Source of the DNA: Struthidea cinerea
Taxonomy: Eukaryota; Chordata; Aves; Passeriformes; Corcoracidae
NCBI GenBank assembly: GCA_013397865.1
Contig: VZTI01000620.1
Span: 704,245 to 768,244 of the forward strand
DNA length: 64,000 bases
Direction of reading: 5' to 3'
The position numbers and the translations under genes are program-made. Below the pieces are notes generated by a model, which was not told where the DNA came from, searched no databases, and saw only the letters and a program-made list of their open reading frames with translations. Each line of letters opens with the position of its first letter. Position 1 is the first letter of the stretch. Positions 9,891-22,800 of this stretch are shown piece after piece.

Positions 9891-12800
9891 TCAATGGTTA
9901 GACTTCCACTATATGTTTTTCTGTGTATCTTTAATATAAATTATTGCCCAAGTACAATTAGATCCAGGGGTCTCCGTATATCTGTTTTCCATCTAAGCAA
10001 TTATAGGGAAGTTCTGGAAGGTGAGAGTTGCAATGAGAGTTGCTATTCATAAATCTGAGTAAGGTTTGAGGAATGTGGTTTGTAAGGCTCAAGCGTGGGT
10101 ACAATTTCCAGAGAATATCAAAGTGTTTAAACATTTGAATTTTTTTAACATATTAACATTTCTAAGCAGCCTTCAGCACTATGTTTACCCTTAAGAAATA
10201 CTTACTACCGTGTTTGACTTTCATACGTTTCATGGTAGTTGAAGTCTTAAGTTCTTTAGGGATGGAAAAATGCTTATTGAACCAAAATTCTATGTGAATT
10301 TTGGGCTGTAGCTGTTGTTCTTACAGTGGAAAGACAATAGGCATGAAGGATCTTATTAAACAATTTTCAATGTGATGGTGCACTCACCCAGTTTTTTGCC
10401 TGTCTGCAAAACATGTTCTTATTACATAATGTTCTAAATCTCTTTATCAAGACAGATAAATTTCATATCTGATGGTTAATACCACCTCTTAGTAAGACAT
10501 TTGGTCTTGTGGGGTGGAGGGAGGAAGGGAATCTGTTTGCTAGAACAGTGGCTGAGGACATCTGCAGTGCAGGACCGTATTGTGACTGAGCACTGTTTCC
10601 CAGTGTTTTATTGCTATTTGCCTTGCCTACATTTACTCTGCCTTCTAATCAAACTTCATTCATATCAGGGATGAGCACACTCATGTGTTTGTTGTTCCAC
10701 AGCCTGGAAACATAGGAAAGCAGAATAGGCAAGCACAGTGGGAAGAGTAGACCTTGAAGACCAGCATGGATTTGGTTCCAAGAGTGGTAGGTAGGGGGTA
10801 ATTTGTGGTAGGCACAGGAAGCTCTTATGTATGTATTTCTTTGGATTTTAGAGTAAGTTTTCTCGATCCTTTATATTGAAGGAACATATAAACAAGTACC
10901 TACAATGTATGAAAATGAGGCTTTCTGCATTCTTTCTGTTCCAAACACCCTGGCTCTGCTGTGAAAAAAAAAATCTGTTGTAAGCTCATCTCTTAGTCTG
11001 TCCTAGGTGTGACTGAGTCACCCCATTTTGTGGGGCTTTCCATATGCTGGGGCACAGCTTCAGAACAGAATCAATTCCTTAAGAACTGAATTTGTCTGTT
11101 TTGTTTTTTTCATCTTTCTCTGCCTGCACTGAAATTTCTTCACTATTCAATTACTCTAATCTGTGCCTTTTTATTTTCTTTGTAACTTTTCCCTGGGTAT
11201 GCTTTTTGTATTGCTTAGAAACAGAAATGGAATCAGAAATGAAACAAAATTCCATTGTGGTTTGAACTATATTCCACAAATGAGTATTAACAGGAAGCTT
11301 CTTAAATGAGCATTTTATTTATTTTGAAGAGAGTTGTTCTGCGTCTTCACTTAAAAGCATCTCTGGAATACTTAAATTACCTGGGGCAACTTTTCCCTCA
11401 TTGTTGACATAAAACTTTTTTTTTGTGTGAGAGAATACCTTACACCACAGCCTGTGCTTTTTAGGAATGGTTGCACTATGTGTGGGAATGACTTGTGATC
11501 TGCGTGCAGCTGGACATAATCGTGTCTGCACTGGGACTCCAGTGACTTTTGGATCCCTCTGCCACTTTTCACCTGTACAAGCTGTGCCTGGCAAGCTGAG
11601 TAAGTAGCAGTGCATCCACAGATGGGAGGAAAACATGTTCACAGCATAAAGGTCTCCAAATTTTTATATAATTTATATAATATATACAGAGATGGAGACA
11701 ATGTAGGAATTGTATACAGCACCAATGTGTTTCCAGGGCTTGAACAGGAGAGTGGAGCTTGAGGGAGATGTTTGGGTTTGGGGTTTTTTTATGTGTACGA
11801 TACAAAAGTTGCAGGTGATATCTCAATAATGTGGAAGAAAATGTCCATGACCACAGGAACATTGTTTCCAAGGATTCTACTATTGAATATCTGGGAAAAA
11901 GTGGTGTTTGAAAGCAAGCCATTTGTCACTTGGAGATTATATTTTTTGTTTGCAGTTACTGCATGACACATACTGCATGATGGCTTTTCGAGCAGTTGTA
12001 CGTGCTTCGAATCTGAACTTACCTCCTTGCTTCTGCAGCCGTTGCAGAGCTCTAGAGAAGGTCAGTCTTGGGAAGAGTTCTACTCATTATTAGTTCTAAA
12101 ACCTCATTCATTTTCCCGAATCTTTGCACAAAATCCCTGGTGCCTGCTGAATCAGGGAACAGAAAAATGGAGGAAATAAGGATCCAAATTCCCACAATAT
12201 TTCTCACAATATTAAGAAAATAAATAGGCTAATAATGCCGAGGTTAACAGGTCTTCATACACAGATGCAAATTTGGAAGGCTTCAGCTAAATAAATATCC
12301 AGTTAAATAAAGATATGGTCTAGGAATTAGCATCCATTCGCTGTAGGCATTAGTGCAGCAATGGCACCAACTGCATCCTGGAGTGTGTTAACATCCACAG
12401 CCAAGGACGTGAGATTTGTGTAGGGAAAGGAAAGCCTCAATCCTTTTTAAAGTAATCCAGAAGACTGAAATATGAGGACAGTGAGTGTTCTTGAAGCCTG
12501 TAGGTTTGAAACATATTTGAGTTTTGCATTGAAGATTAATAGTAAAAAAACACAACAACAACAACAACAAAACAACAACAAAAAAAACCCAACCAACCAA
12601 ACAAACAAACAAAAAAACAACCAAAAAACAACAACAACAAAAAAACCACCACCCAAAAACACAGCTGCCTGCAGGGAAATGTTGCATTGCAGAAGCCACT
12701 TTTTCTAACAGTGCTTTCTAAACTAGCTGTTGCTTCTGTAACATTTTTCAGAGTTGCCAACCATAAAACAGTTTCCTTGACTCTAGTCATGCTCTGGAAT

Positions 12801-15800
12801 AGAAGTGCAAGTATATTTGTCTCTCAAGGAGTATTTCTCTCCCTTTTTTCTACAGATGCATTTTAAACCTTTTAAATATTTTAAAATTCAGATGCTACAG
12901 TAGTCAAAATGTCTTTAACTGTTGGCATCTTTATCCACATTAGAGCTCTCTCTATTGTTACTACCAATGTGAAGTTTCAGAGGGGAAAAAGTAATGAATT
13001 TTTAATGGGAATGTAGTTCTTAACTCTGTCTAGCTTTGAAACCCTCACTGTTAGAACAATATGGATGAGTAGGAAGCAGTTAGGAGGAGAACAGCGATTA
13101 ATGCACTGAAGAATAACGATTGATTAGGTAAGACTGAAAATGAAGAAGGGAGAAGTCTGTTCCTCTTTAGTGTTTTGTCTTTACTGGGGAATTACAGCAG
13201 CAAAGAAAGGTGGAGAAATGTGAGTAACCTGTGCAAACACAAGCGTCACCTGGCTGGTGCTGGGGCAAGCGAGGAGTGCCCTGAAAAGGGGTGGGAGTTC
13301 TGTGTGCCATGGTGTGTTTGTAAACCCTGTGCTTCCATTAGGGAATGTTTGTCTGGCTTTGGCCTTCCTGGATGCAGATACAGAACCCAAATGGAGTTTA
13401 TTCAGGCAGATTTAACTGTGCATTCTCCCAGTATCTGGGCTGTAAGCATTGGGCACTAGAAATAATAGTCCTTTGGATTTCCTGTTTTTCCTGAATGTCT
13501 CTAGGCAGAGGTTTGCTTTGGTTATGAATGTGAGACACTTTAATGGAATTATTTAAACAGTATCATCCATGACACGATAGAAGTTCCTCTTGATCAAGTT
13601 TTTTCTTGCAAACTTTTTTTTTGAGACAACCCCTGGTTTGTCAAGAATTTGCTGTTTGCCATGAAATCACATTAAACCATGACCTTGCCAATGAAATTTC
13701 ATTTCTGTTGTGGAAGAGAGCAGAAACATGTCAAAATGATTCATGGTACATTAGTTTTGAAAGTGCACATCCTCAATGAAGTGTCTAAATAATTAATGTA
13801 ATAGACTTTATATCTGAATTGAAATTATGAGCTAACTTCTGATTAGTTTTGTGAAAACATTTTAATGTTAGTTTGCCACACCATGTTTCCAAATATGAAA
13901 AGGCTGTGTTTGGAAGTAAAAGCAATTAAGAATTCAGCTTCAGGCTTGGTAAAGACTTGGACCATTGATACCTGTAGAAATGCTCTCTCTGAACAAGTGC
14001 AGTCTGTCTTCTGTCCCATTCCTGTGCCCTCTGAGATCATGAAGGTTCTGGCTTTCAGTCAATTGAACCTCTGCGCTCATTCACATCTTGGTTTCTGATG
14101 GGATTGATCTGAGCCAGTTCTGTTACTGAAGACAGATTTATTAAATTAACTTCATTTTAAATGTACTGCAGATTGAGTCAGAAGCTCACTATGTCTCTAG
14201 TGGGCCACCTTGAAATGCATAGAAATATCACAAATAATGCTTTTTTCTTCTGACCTTTCTTCCTTCAATTGAAAAAGTAATGTTTAAACAGCAATAACTG
14301 TTTCTGAACTTTAAATCTGGGCAATATCATAATTGATTTGATACCAAAACCAGCCATCAGACAATATAGCACGGATGATTGCAAGTTTGTTTGGGTTGTG
14401 TGCTAATGTGTATCACTAGCACATGAACAGCTGATCTTAACTATGAAAACCCCATGAGTTAATGAAAAATGACTTTAACTGCACAAGCAGGTTATGGTGG
14501 AACAGTTTATTGTACATGCTGTGTGTCGAACATGTTTTTTTCTGATTGTCCAGGGCTCAAAAAGTTAAAGGTAATCCAAGTGTTGATACTCTTCTGACTT
14601 GATACGATTCTACTGATTCTGCTGGGCATTAGACCACAGCTCATGTACAAACTTACACTTTTTTCAAACTAAGTTTATTTTTGGTTTTCTTTAAAATGCC
14701 CCTTTTGAACTTCTGGCTTTTATTAATGGGGAGGGAATGAGACCAGGTTGAAGGTTTTCACTGTGACATTCAAGGAACAGAGTAATAGCAAGAGGGGCAG
14801 AATAATATATTACCATGTGGCAGCCTCGCATAGACAGGAATGTGAGACTTTTGTTTTGAGATTTGTTGTTGTTGTTGTTTAATAGGCAATTCTAATGGCA
14901 AAATAACCAGTAACGAAACAAGGAATAAGCAGGAGGCCAGTGACAATTAGCAACCTGTGTTTGTGGTTTAGAAAGAGTTTCTTTGCTCCCAGTGGGTTTT
15001 CCACTTAATTTTGAAGGACCTCGTATACCTGAGCAGTTTGTGGTTTTTTTTAAAAGCATGGACAGAAACCTTCTCTTTTGAAAGAGATCTTAGTATAGCA
15101 GTGGAAAATACCTCTAATACTGAAGTGTATTCCTTGTGGTTTGAGGTTTTTTGTTTACCAGAGACTATGGATAGTGCAGAAAGAAAATAGTTCAACTGCA
15201 CAGAGCCCTAAAAATGAGAATCTTTCAATTGGTCAGTCTCAAGTCAAGCAAATGTTTTTGAATTAGCCAAATGTAATTTCTTTTTGTACTAAAAAATGTT
15301 TGAATAAAGGGACTATGACTATATTCTTTGACTATTAATACATTACAACTTTTCTGTTGTTATTTAAGGAATTCCACAGCAGTGATCCGCCCAACTTATT
15401 ACTGCTGCATCTGCAGTTAATACCTGATGGAATCTGAGGGTGTTGATTTGATAAATACACAGTATGGTACAGACTTCTCCCATTATGTTTTGAAACTCTG
15501 ACATAAAATGAAAGGAAAATAGGAGGTCAGCCTAATCATGATGGTGTCATAATGAAATGTTGTGTGGTACTTGAGATGTTTGGATTCTCTAGAAATAAAC
15601 AGAAATTCTACCAATTATGCTTTTTGGATGAAAAGGTGTCCAGTGATTCTGCCAGAGGAAGAGTATGCTTTAATGTGCTCAGGGACTGTGCTGGTTTATT
15701 GCAGTTCCCTGGCTACTTGAGACCTTTTGATTTTTCTCTAACAGCTGTAACACAACATTGTATTAAAAGTATTGAGTTTGAGGGAAATGAAAAATGGAGC

Positions 15801-15877
15801 TGAACCCAACTGAACAATGCAATGACAATCCATTTTTCTTCAGCAGAGCTGTATCAATTTGTATTACCAGAGGAGGT
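9891..15877. other. Intron 1 sequence
   Basis: AT-rich intronic DNA. An A-rich tract built from CAA and CAAA units lies at 12544-12660. Nothing else was recognised: no exon with matched splice sites, no RNA gene, no LTR ends. Confidence 0.5.
12544..12660. repeat. A-rich CAA/CAAA low-complexity tract
   Basis: About 117 bases composed almost only of A and C in CAA, CAAA and CCAA units. Its open frames on both strands (poly-Gln/Asn/Lys or Phe/Val/Cys) are composition artefacts. Confidence 0.9.
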
Positions 15878-15883
15878 GGATTC

Positions 15884-16534
15884 TGACACATTCCGTGCCT
15901 TAATTAATGTCTCCCCTGATGGGGGAGAGGTTTAGCATCTTTGCCAGGAATTCCAGAGGCTAACGGGAACTTCACAAATCTCTGCTTTCAGATAGTTGTT
16001 TATTAAGTCTTATCAGAGAAAGGGAGTCACTTGCGTGGCTCCGACAGCACAGGGCAGAGAATGCAGGAAGAAGTCCTCACTATCAAGATTAGACAGTCTT
16101 TTTAAAGGTAAATTATCCAATTAAAACGTAAAACGAAAGATATTTTCACATTTCCACCAATGTTCAATAAATCACTTTGTCACGTACACCGGAATTGTGG
16201 AATTTTCTATCCAATCACCTTAAACTACTTCTACTGCAGAATATGGAGGAATAGAAGGAGGAACAAGAAGCCTAGAGAACAACAACAATCCTCCATTTTG
16301 AAGTTTCTTACTTTTATCTATTTACTATATTAACAAGCCCAAAGACCCTAAATTTTCACCTTGTGATAATCTTACATAACATTCTATCATCTAGTTCACA
16401 CCAGTGTAGATTCCAACTCTTCCCAAAGGGTAGGTAATTTTCTCCATGGGCAAAGGTCAAAGACAGTGTTGTCCAGGGGGGTAGAATCCTTCAAAACAGG
16501 CAGAGAGAGATTCTCTGCATTCTGGATTCCAACA
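15884..16534 (-). mobile_element. Solo LTR, 651 bp, antisense, with 6-bp target duplication
   Basis: The element begins TGACAC and ends CCAACA and is flanked by an exact GGATTC duplication (15878-15883 and 16535-16540). On the minus strand an AATAAA signal (near 16000) precedes a T/C-rich U5-like end. No gag, pol or env sequence adjoins it. It shares no obvious sequence with the other LTRs here, so it is a separate family. The 6-bp duplication points to an alpha- or betaretrovirus-like integrase; the family name cannot be given from sequence alone. Confidence 0.85.
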
Positions 16535-17217
16535 GGATTCCTGTATTTAAAGCAGTTCAAACTGGGCTCTTTGTTCTCGTGGAGAATTCTGTCTGGCACA
16601 ATGGATGGGGAGAGTCCTTTTAGTGTCCTTCTAGACACAAACTTAAATGGTTCATTAACTCACTCGTGGACACTCAGTTATACGTGGGCCCTCCTGCACA
16701 TCTGGAAATGTGCTGGGGGCTGGGAGCAGAACTGGAGGCTGGTAGTTCTCAATCTTTAATGAGAACTCAAAACTGAGATGTGCATGTTCATGGGGGAAGA
16801 TTGTAATGTCAATCTTGAAAATCAAATTAGGCCTTCCAAGGTTTGTGTCAGTTCTGTGTTGGGAAAACATCTAAACTGGATTGGTTTGAGTAGGTTTTAG
16901 TCTAGAATGAGTTTGAACAGAAGGATTGCTGCAGTCACAATGGCTGAAACAGGAAGGAAATAATAGCTTTGAGCTCTAGCAAAACCAGATAGTTTGTCAC
17001 AAGTCTAATTATTTCAGCCTTGGAGTCCCTTTTCCAGCCCCTGGTACAATTGTTCTTCAGTCTTTTATTCCTGTAGAGCACTAAGGACAGAGAGGCTACT
17101 TTGCCAGAATACTGTTACACCTTCCCCACATTAAATAACTTTAATTATTTATGTGTCTAGAGACATCAAGTAGGGTGGGAGCGAGAGAAGCTGTAACAAA
17201 ATGGAAAAAAAAAAAAA

Positions 17218-17255
17218 NNNNNNNNNNNNNNNNNNNNNNNNNNNNNNNNNNNNNN
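17218..17255. other. Assembly gap, 38 Ns
   Basis: Thirty-eight undefined bases directly after a run of A. Confidence 0.98.
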
Positions 17256-19846
17256 AGTCGGCCAAGTGGAAAACAGCAAAATAATATTTAAGGCTCAGAG
17301 CCATTGACTGTGATACATTGCAATGATGTTTCAGGACCTGGGCTAGTGCAGTTTTTCTTGCTCTCTGAGGCCAAAGCATAAGAGCATTCACATTATGCCA
17401 GAAAGCACAAAAGAAATGGAGCAAATACCAAGGAATACTCTCATTTTCCTCTCCACAATTCTCCATAAATCAAGAATTTAATGGAACTGGTGCCCTTGTG
17501 ATTCCTTAGTTAAATTTGTGTCTGTTGCAATTAATAGACCTGATAGTCTAAAAATCAAAGCCAACTTTATAAATTCTGTGAAACCTCCCGAACTGAGTTT
17601 TTTCTATCCTGATGCCCCAGGGTGTTAGTCTTAGCTTTCAGTGCCTTGTTCTCTCAATCTACAGTTTAATTAACTTTTGCCCCATTTATAGTATTGGTTT
17701 AGATGAGAAAGTTGTCAAATGAATTACTTGTTTTGGTGTGTAGTGCTCCTTCTTTTAATTAAGCAAATAGTTTCAGCTGTTCCAGAAGTTTGCATTTCTT
17801 TGTTTAAAGGATGACAAAGATGGTTATACAAGCCTTGAAAGAACGTCTCTTCTGTTGAGAACAGAAGAACAGATGGAATTAACTGTTTTGGATGCACTGT
17901 AAGTGGCATAACCAGCAATTCTTATAGATTACGTTGCCCAACACGTCTTGTGCATAGTAAATTTTTCATTGTGTATTTATTTTATTTTGTGCTTGTGGTT
18001 GGTTTTTGTTTATTTGTTGGGGTTTTTTCCTTCACATTCTTTGCGAAAATTCGAATTTCACAAATTCGACCATTAGGAAATCTCTGTCTTCATGTACTTG
18101 GTAGCTTTTGCAAGTATCTATTGAACTTGTATGAGCTATACTTTCCTCCACAAGCTTAAAATATGGCTTTAACCAGACAAATTTTAACAGCTTCTGCAAA
18201 AAAATATTCCCTGACAGAAAATGCTTTCTATCCTTTCAAGTCTGAAGTCTCTGTCCTACAGCTTGCACAGGAATTTGTAAAAATGGAAATGGTGTACACC
18301 TATGACAAAGTAAAGCAATGTGGTGGGTTTACTTCCGTGCTTTTTTCAGAATGTTCATCTAGAATATATCCTAAACCTCAGTGTGAGTATTGTAAAAAGC
18401 CTCATTTTTGATAGGTAACATGGCAAAGTTATTAGGAAATTGACCTTTTATAATGGAAAAAAACCCTGTTTGTTTTTAATGGAGAAGCTTCCTGACCCAC
18501 GTGCTGTTATATGCAAAACAAGAAAGGAGGGATCCTGTTTGCCACAGGAAATAAAAGGAGAATTTTAGCAATTTGATATAATGTGTGCATTTTAGTGAAA
18601 TGTCTGGCATGTCCATAATGTCAGTGAGCCTAGTGGCCCTTGATGTGTTTTTCCTTGGCATAACCTCCTGCAGCAAGAGATGAGATTCTCCCTGTGCTGG
18701 CTGCAAGCAGAAGTACAGAGAATCTGAGAGATTTCCTGTGGTTTGCATGTGTTGGGTGGCAATGGTTTCTTCTTTGTACCAGCCTGCTGCTCCTCTTGGA
18801 GGATTATCCCTTTCCATATTTTTGCATGGGTTTAGAAGTTCTCATGAGCACTGGTGAACTGATAATTTGCATGAAAATATATCACAGAACAAAAGCATTC
18901 AAGAGACTTCCGAAGAATCTGGGGATTTTATAATAACTTACACAAAAATTACTTGTATAGATGGAGCTTTTACTTTAGAAATCTCTGTAATAAATTACTG
19001 AGGAGACACAGTCCAATTGAAGAGCTGGAGAGAGCCAAGTAATACTAAATATGTCTTTAAACATCTTGAAATGAATTGTAGTGAGCTTTGCCTGCTACTA
19101 CAGCAGGAGTGAATACTTGAAAAGCTGATGAAAATTTCAGAGCTCGATACAAGTAAGATGTCAGAGCAGGTAAATTGGTGCATGGATTTTGAGAATAGTT
19201 TAATGTGCTCTTACATACATAAGCACATATAAGATGAGATATCGTGTATTCCCCAGCATTCTGCTGAATCTGACGGTCTAAATCCTTCTTACCCAATTCT
19301 GTGGCAGCAGGAAAATGAGAACTCTGAGTAATCTGTGTCAAAGTGGTCAGCTAATCTTCCTTCTCCAGTCTGAAGGGAATGTTTCAGTATCTAAAAGCAT
19401 TCATATACTTCATATTCAATCTTATGTTCCCTTTGTCTCCACAGCCAGTCATGAGTAATCTTCTTGTCAACTGGTTTGTGACAGCAAAAAGGCCTGCACT
19501 TAGTACACCTAGGAGCAATGAATTAGTTCATTAAACCAATTTTAGTCCACACCTGGAGACCTGGAAATGTAATTGTGCCTCTCCTTTTCCTTCATGGGTA
19601 GGACTTCCCTGTTCCCAAACATTTGGGCTGTGAATAAATAATTAAGCTTTTTATTACTTCTTAAATTTAAACAGAATAACTTTGACTATCCTGCCTTACT
19701 CACTTCACAAACAATTGAGTAGAGCATCCCACATGTGAGATCATCTCCCATATAACTCCTCAGTGATTAGACAGAGACAGCCTCTCCTTTATCTGCCAAG
19801 AATCCCAGGGAGATTCTAGTCTGGCCTGGTGAAACAAATCAGATTT

Positions 19847-19870
19847 TGTTAACATGTGGGCATGTTAACA
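19847..19870. repeat. Perfect 10-bp inverted repeat, 4-nt loop
   Basis: TGTTAACATG and its complement CATGTTAACA are separated by TGGG. No adjoining feature suggests a role. Confidence 0.7.
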
Positions 19871-22800
19871 TCCTTGACCCACACCATCTCCAAACCTGTT
19901 GTTTCTCTTCCTCTGATGAGCAGGCTTGTACCCCTTGCTGTGTCATGGGAACACTTCTGCCCTGAGCTGTGGGATGGGTGCTTCCCGTGCCCTTCGGGTT
20001 GTTTGGAAGGGTTGGGTCTGCACAGGGAAACTGCACCTGGGCATTGGGCTCCCTGGTGGGCTACAACCAGCACAGAGGTTAAGGTGTGGTGCCACACAGC
20101 AGATTTTATCCTTCTCTCTTATCTCATCTGCCAGATGTGTGGTGAGCTGACCAGATGTGTTTGTTCACAAGTGGGGAAAAGCACTTGGATTGCTGTGAGG
20201 GAGACTGAGCAATAAAGGAGCTTAAGCTGGGAGTTGAGTGAATCTTACAGGTGAGATTTGACAGCTCTGCAACTCTGATGGCAAAATTCTCCTTGAGAAA
20301 GGAAAACTGGAATGTTGAGAAATGAAGTCACTTCTATAAAGTGAGTCTGTTTATTAGTTTGCCAAATTCTATTGAGTAACTTAGCCAGAATACATCAAAG
20401 TTAATCATGTCTTGGTTGGAAAATTCCATGTTCTAAAGGTTGATTTTTTCCATAGAAAAGCACCGTTCAACCTGAAGCCCTTTTCCCTGTTACACACCAA
20501 AAAAAAGTGCTCAAGCTCTAATTTAATTCAAGGAAAGCTTAAAATTTTGTTGTTGTTGTTAATGGAGTGGTGTTCCCTGCTTGAACACCACGTTTCCTTA
20601 TGTCAGGGGACCTTACTGAGGATACTGTGTGCAAACAGCTCAGCATCCTGTGGTCTCTCTGTGGATGTCTGAGTTCATGCTGTGTTTGACCTATGGGCTG
20701 GCACAGCTGCACTGCAGAACTGTGCCGTCAAACAGGCTGCTAAACAATGCTGGGTTCAACCAGAAAGTTCTTCCATCTGCCATTCTGAATTGTTTCGTAA
20801 TGTGCTGTGCTTCTCTTTTTAAGAGACTGTTCAGTAATGCTACAGGTAGTTTATTTATAAATAGAGGAGATGAAGGAGTGGAGGGAGAGGCTGAGAATCT
20901 GAATCCATTTGCTAAAACATGGCTTTGCATTTCTGGGACTCATTATTTAAGAGAAGTAACTGCCCTTTCTAAGGGTGATCTAATCTATGATTTCAGAAAT
21001 ATCTGGCAGTTTTCTCAGTAATGGATTAAAGTACTGAAGGCAATGTTGTCTTCAGATATTATTATCAGCAAGTATTTAACCCTGAATTACCCCTACAGAG
21101 AGATTTTAGGTTGATAAAGGGGTCAGGTTAGCCTCTGCTCTTTTGGGGTTGGTCTGTAGATTTTTGAGTTAAGTTTGAAGCAGTTGAGAAGCTTCAATGA
21201 TTTGTTTCCCAGTACAGTCCTCTCACACTGGAGGAGGATATTTTATTCTTTTGATGAGCTTTTAATAGCCTGAGGTGTGTTCTTTACAAGGCTGTGCTTC
21301 TCATTCAATAAATCATGTGGGGCAAAGACACAGCTATGTTAGTTATGTTTAGCAGGTTATACTTTCAGCTTTCAAACAGCAGTTTCAAACTGTAATGTAG
21401 GCTTTACCTGGATTTTACTGCTTCTTCTTGTGCATTATACAGCCTTGAGAACATTCTCTCTAACTTTGCTTCAACTTTATGTTGGTTTTTTTGCATCTTT
21501 TTAAAATTTTACATATTTCTATAAGCTTTTCTTATGTATCCCATCGTGACTTCTAAGAAGATGCTGTCTCACAGCTGGAAAGGACATTTAGCTTCTGTGA
21601 CAGACTTTTCAGTGTCCCTTGCTATCCTTCTGGGTCGAAATTACTAGCTTTGGAATAGTGCTGATGCTTTTAAATGTACATCGTGGAGAGGAGTTTCAGA
21701 TTTCCAGTTGATTTTAAATGTTCTGTTGAATAGGAACATGGAAACATAATCTTGTTACTTGTAGCTGGTTTTCCAGTTTATCAGTTTTCCTATGTCACTA
21801 CCACTTTTTGTCAAATACAGTCATTGCTCTACAGTTCTGCACTGCTGTGTATATGTGTGCATATATAAAAAATGTGTCATGGATAAATATGGGGGGTTTT
21901 CCCATTGAAAAAGCAAGTTTTTGGCTTTTTGGAGGGAGAAGTCTTTAAAAGGAAAGAAGTGGATGAGTGAAGGATTTCTGTTCAATGTAACAAGGTGAAG
22001 AATTTTGTACTTCAGGGCCTGACACTCAAAGTTTCTGGGTGTCCATGAGTTTCTTGGAAATTATATGGGATTATGGATACTCACTAAACTTGAAAAATCA
22101 GGCTGTTGGTAACTGAACTGTCCAGCCATCAAGATATTTTGACTGCCAAAGTGTTTCCCTTCCTGTCATGTCATTAACTTATAGAATTTTATTTTCTAAC
22201 TAAGCATTGATATATCAAAAATGCCATATCTAGAGATCAGTGTTTGTAAGGTACTTGGATACATGTGTACAAGTATGATATAGAAGCTCAAATCTTCTAT
22301 TAATTCTGTATTCAGGTGTGAGAAAGTGTGCCCCTAAGGAGACATGGGCTATATGCTGAATGGTGGAACTTGGAAGAAATTTTGGGCAGCTGTCTTGCCA
22401 TTAGCTGCCTTGCCATCAAGTTTCCTGACTGTTGAATGGAACAGAAATCCTGTGGAAAACAGGATCTGTGGTTGTGTGCTTTTAAAACCTTTTCATATTG
22501 CCAAGTGAGCAGAATAAAAATTGACACATTTTTAAGGTGTTGAACAGTTGAAAGTCTGATGTAGTACCAAAAGCTGTGCCTAAGACTTCGTGATGTACAG
22601 GTTTTGTTTTGTTTCCTGAAGAATTCCAGGAATATCATTCACACTAAAGCAATAGTTGCTTAGGGGGCTTGTGCACACACACACAAGCTTAATTGCTGAG
22701 GGCTGGAATATTACAGATATTCACAAGTGGTAAATGTAGGAGTTACTATAGAATATTTACTTGGGATGATCAGAAAGTGTTTTTATTAAGACCTCTTTTT

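Noticed and set aside
12388..12790. Cysteine/valine- or glutamine/asparagine-rich frames
   Set aside because: They are translations of the A-rich CAA tract.
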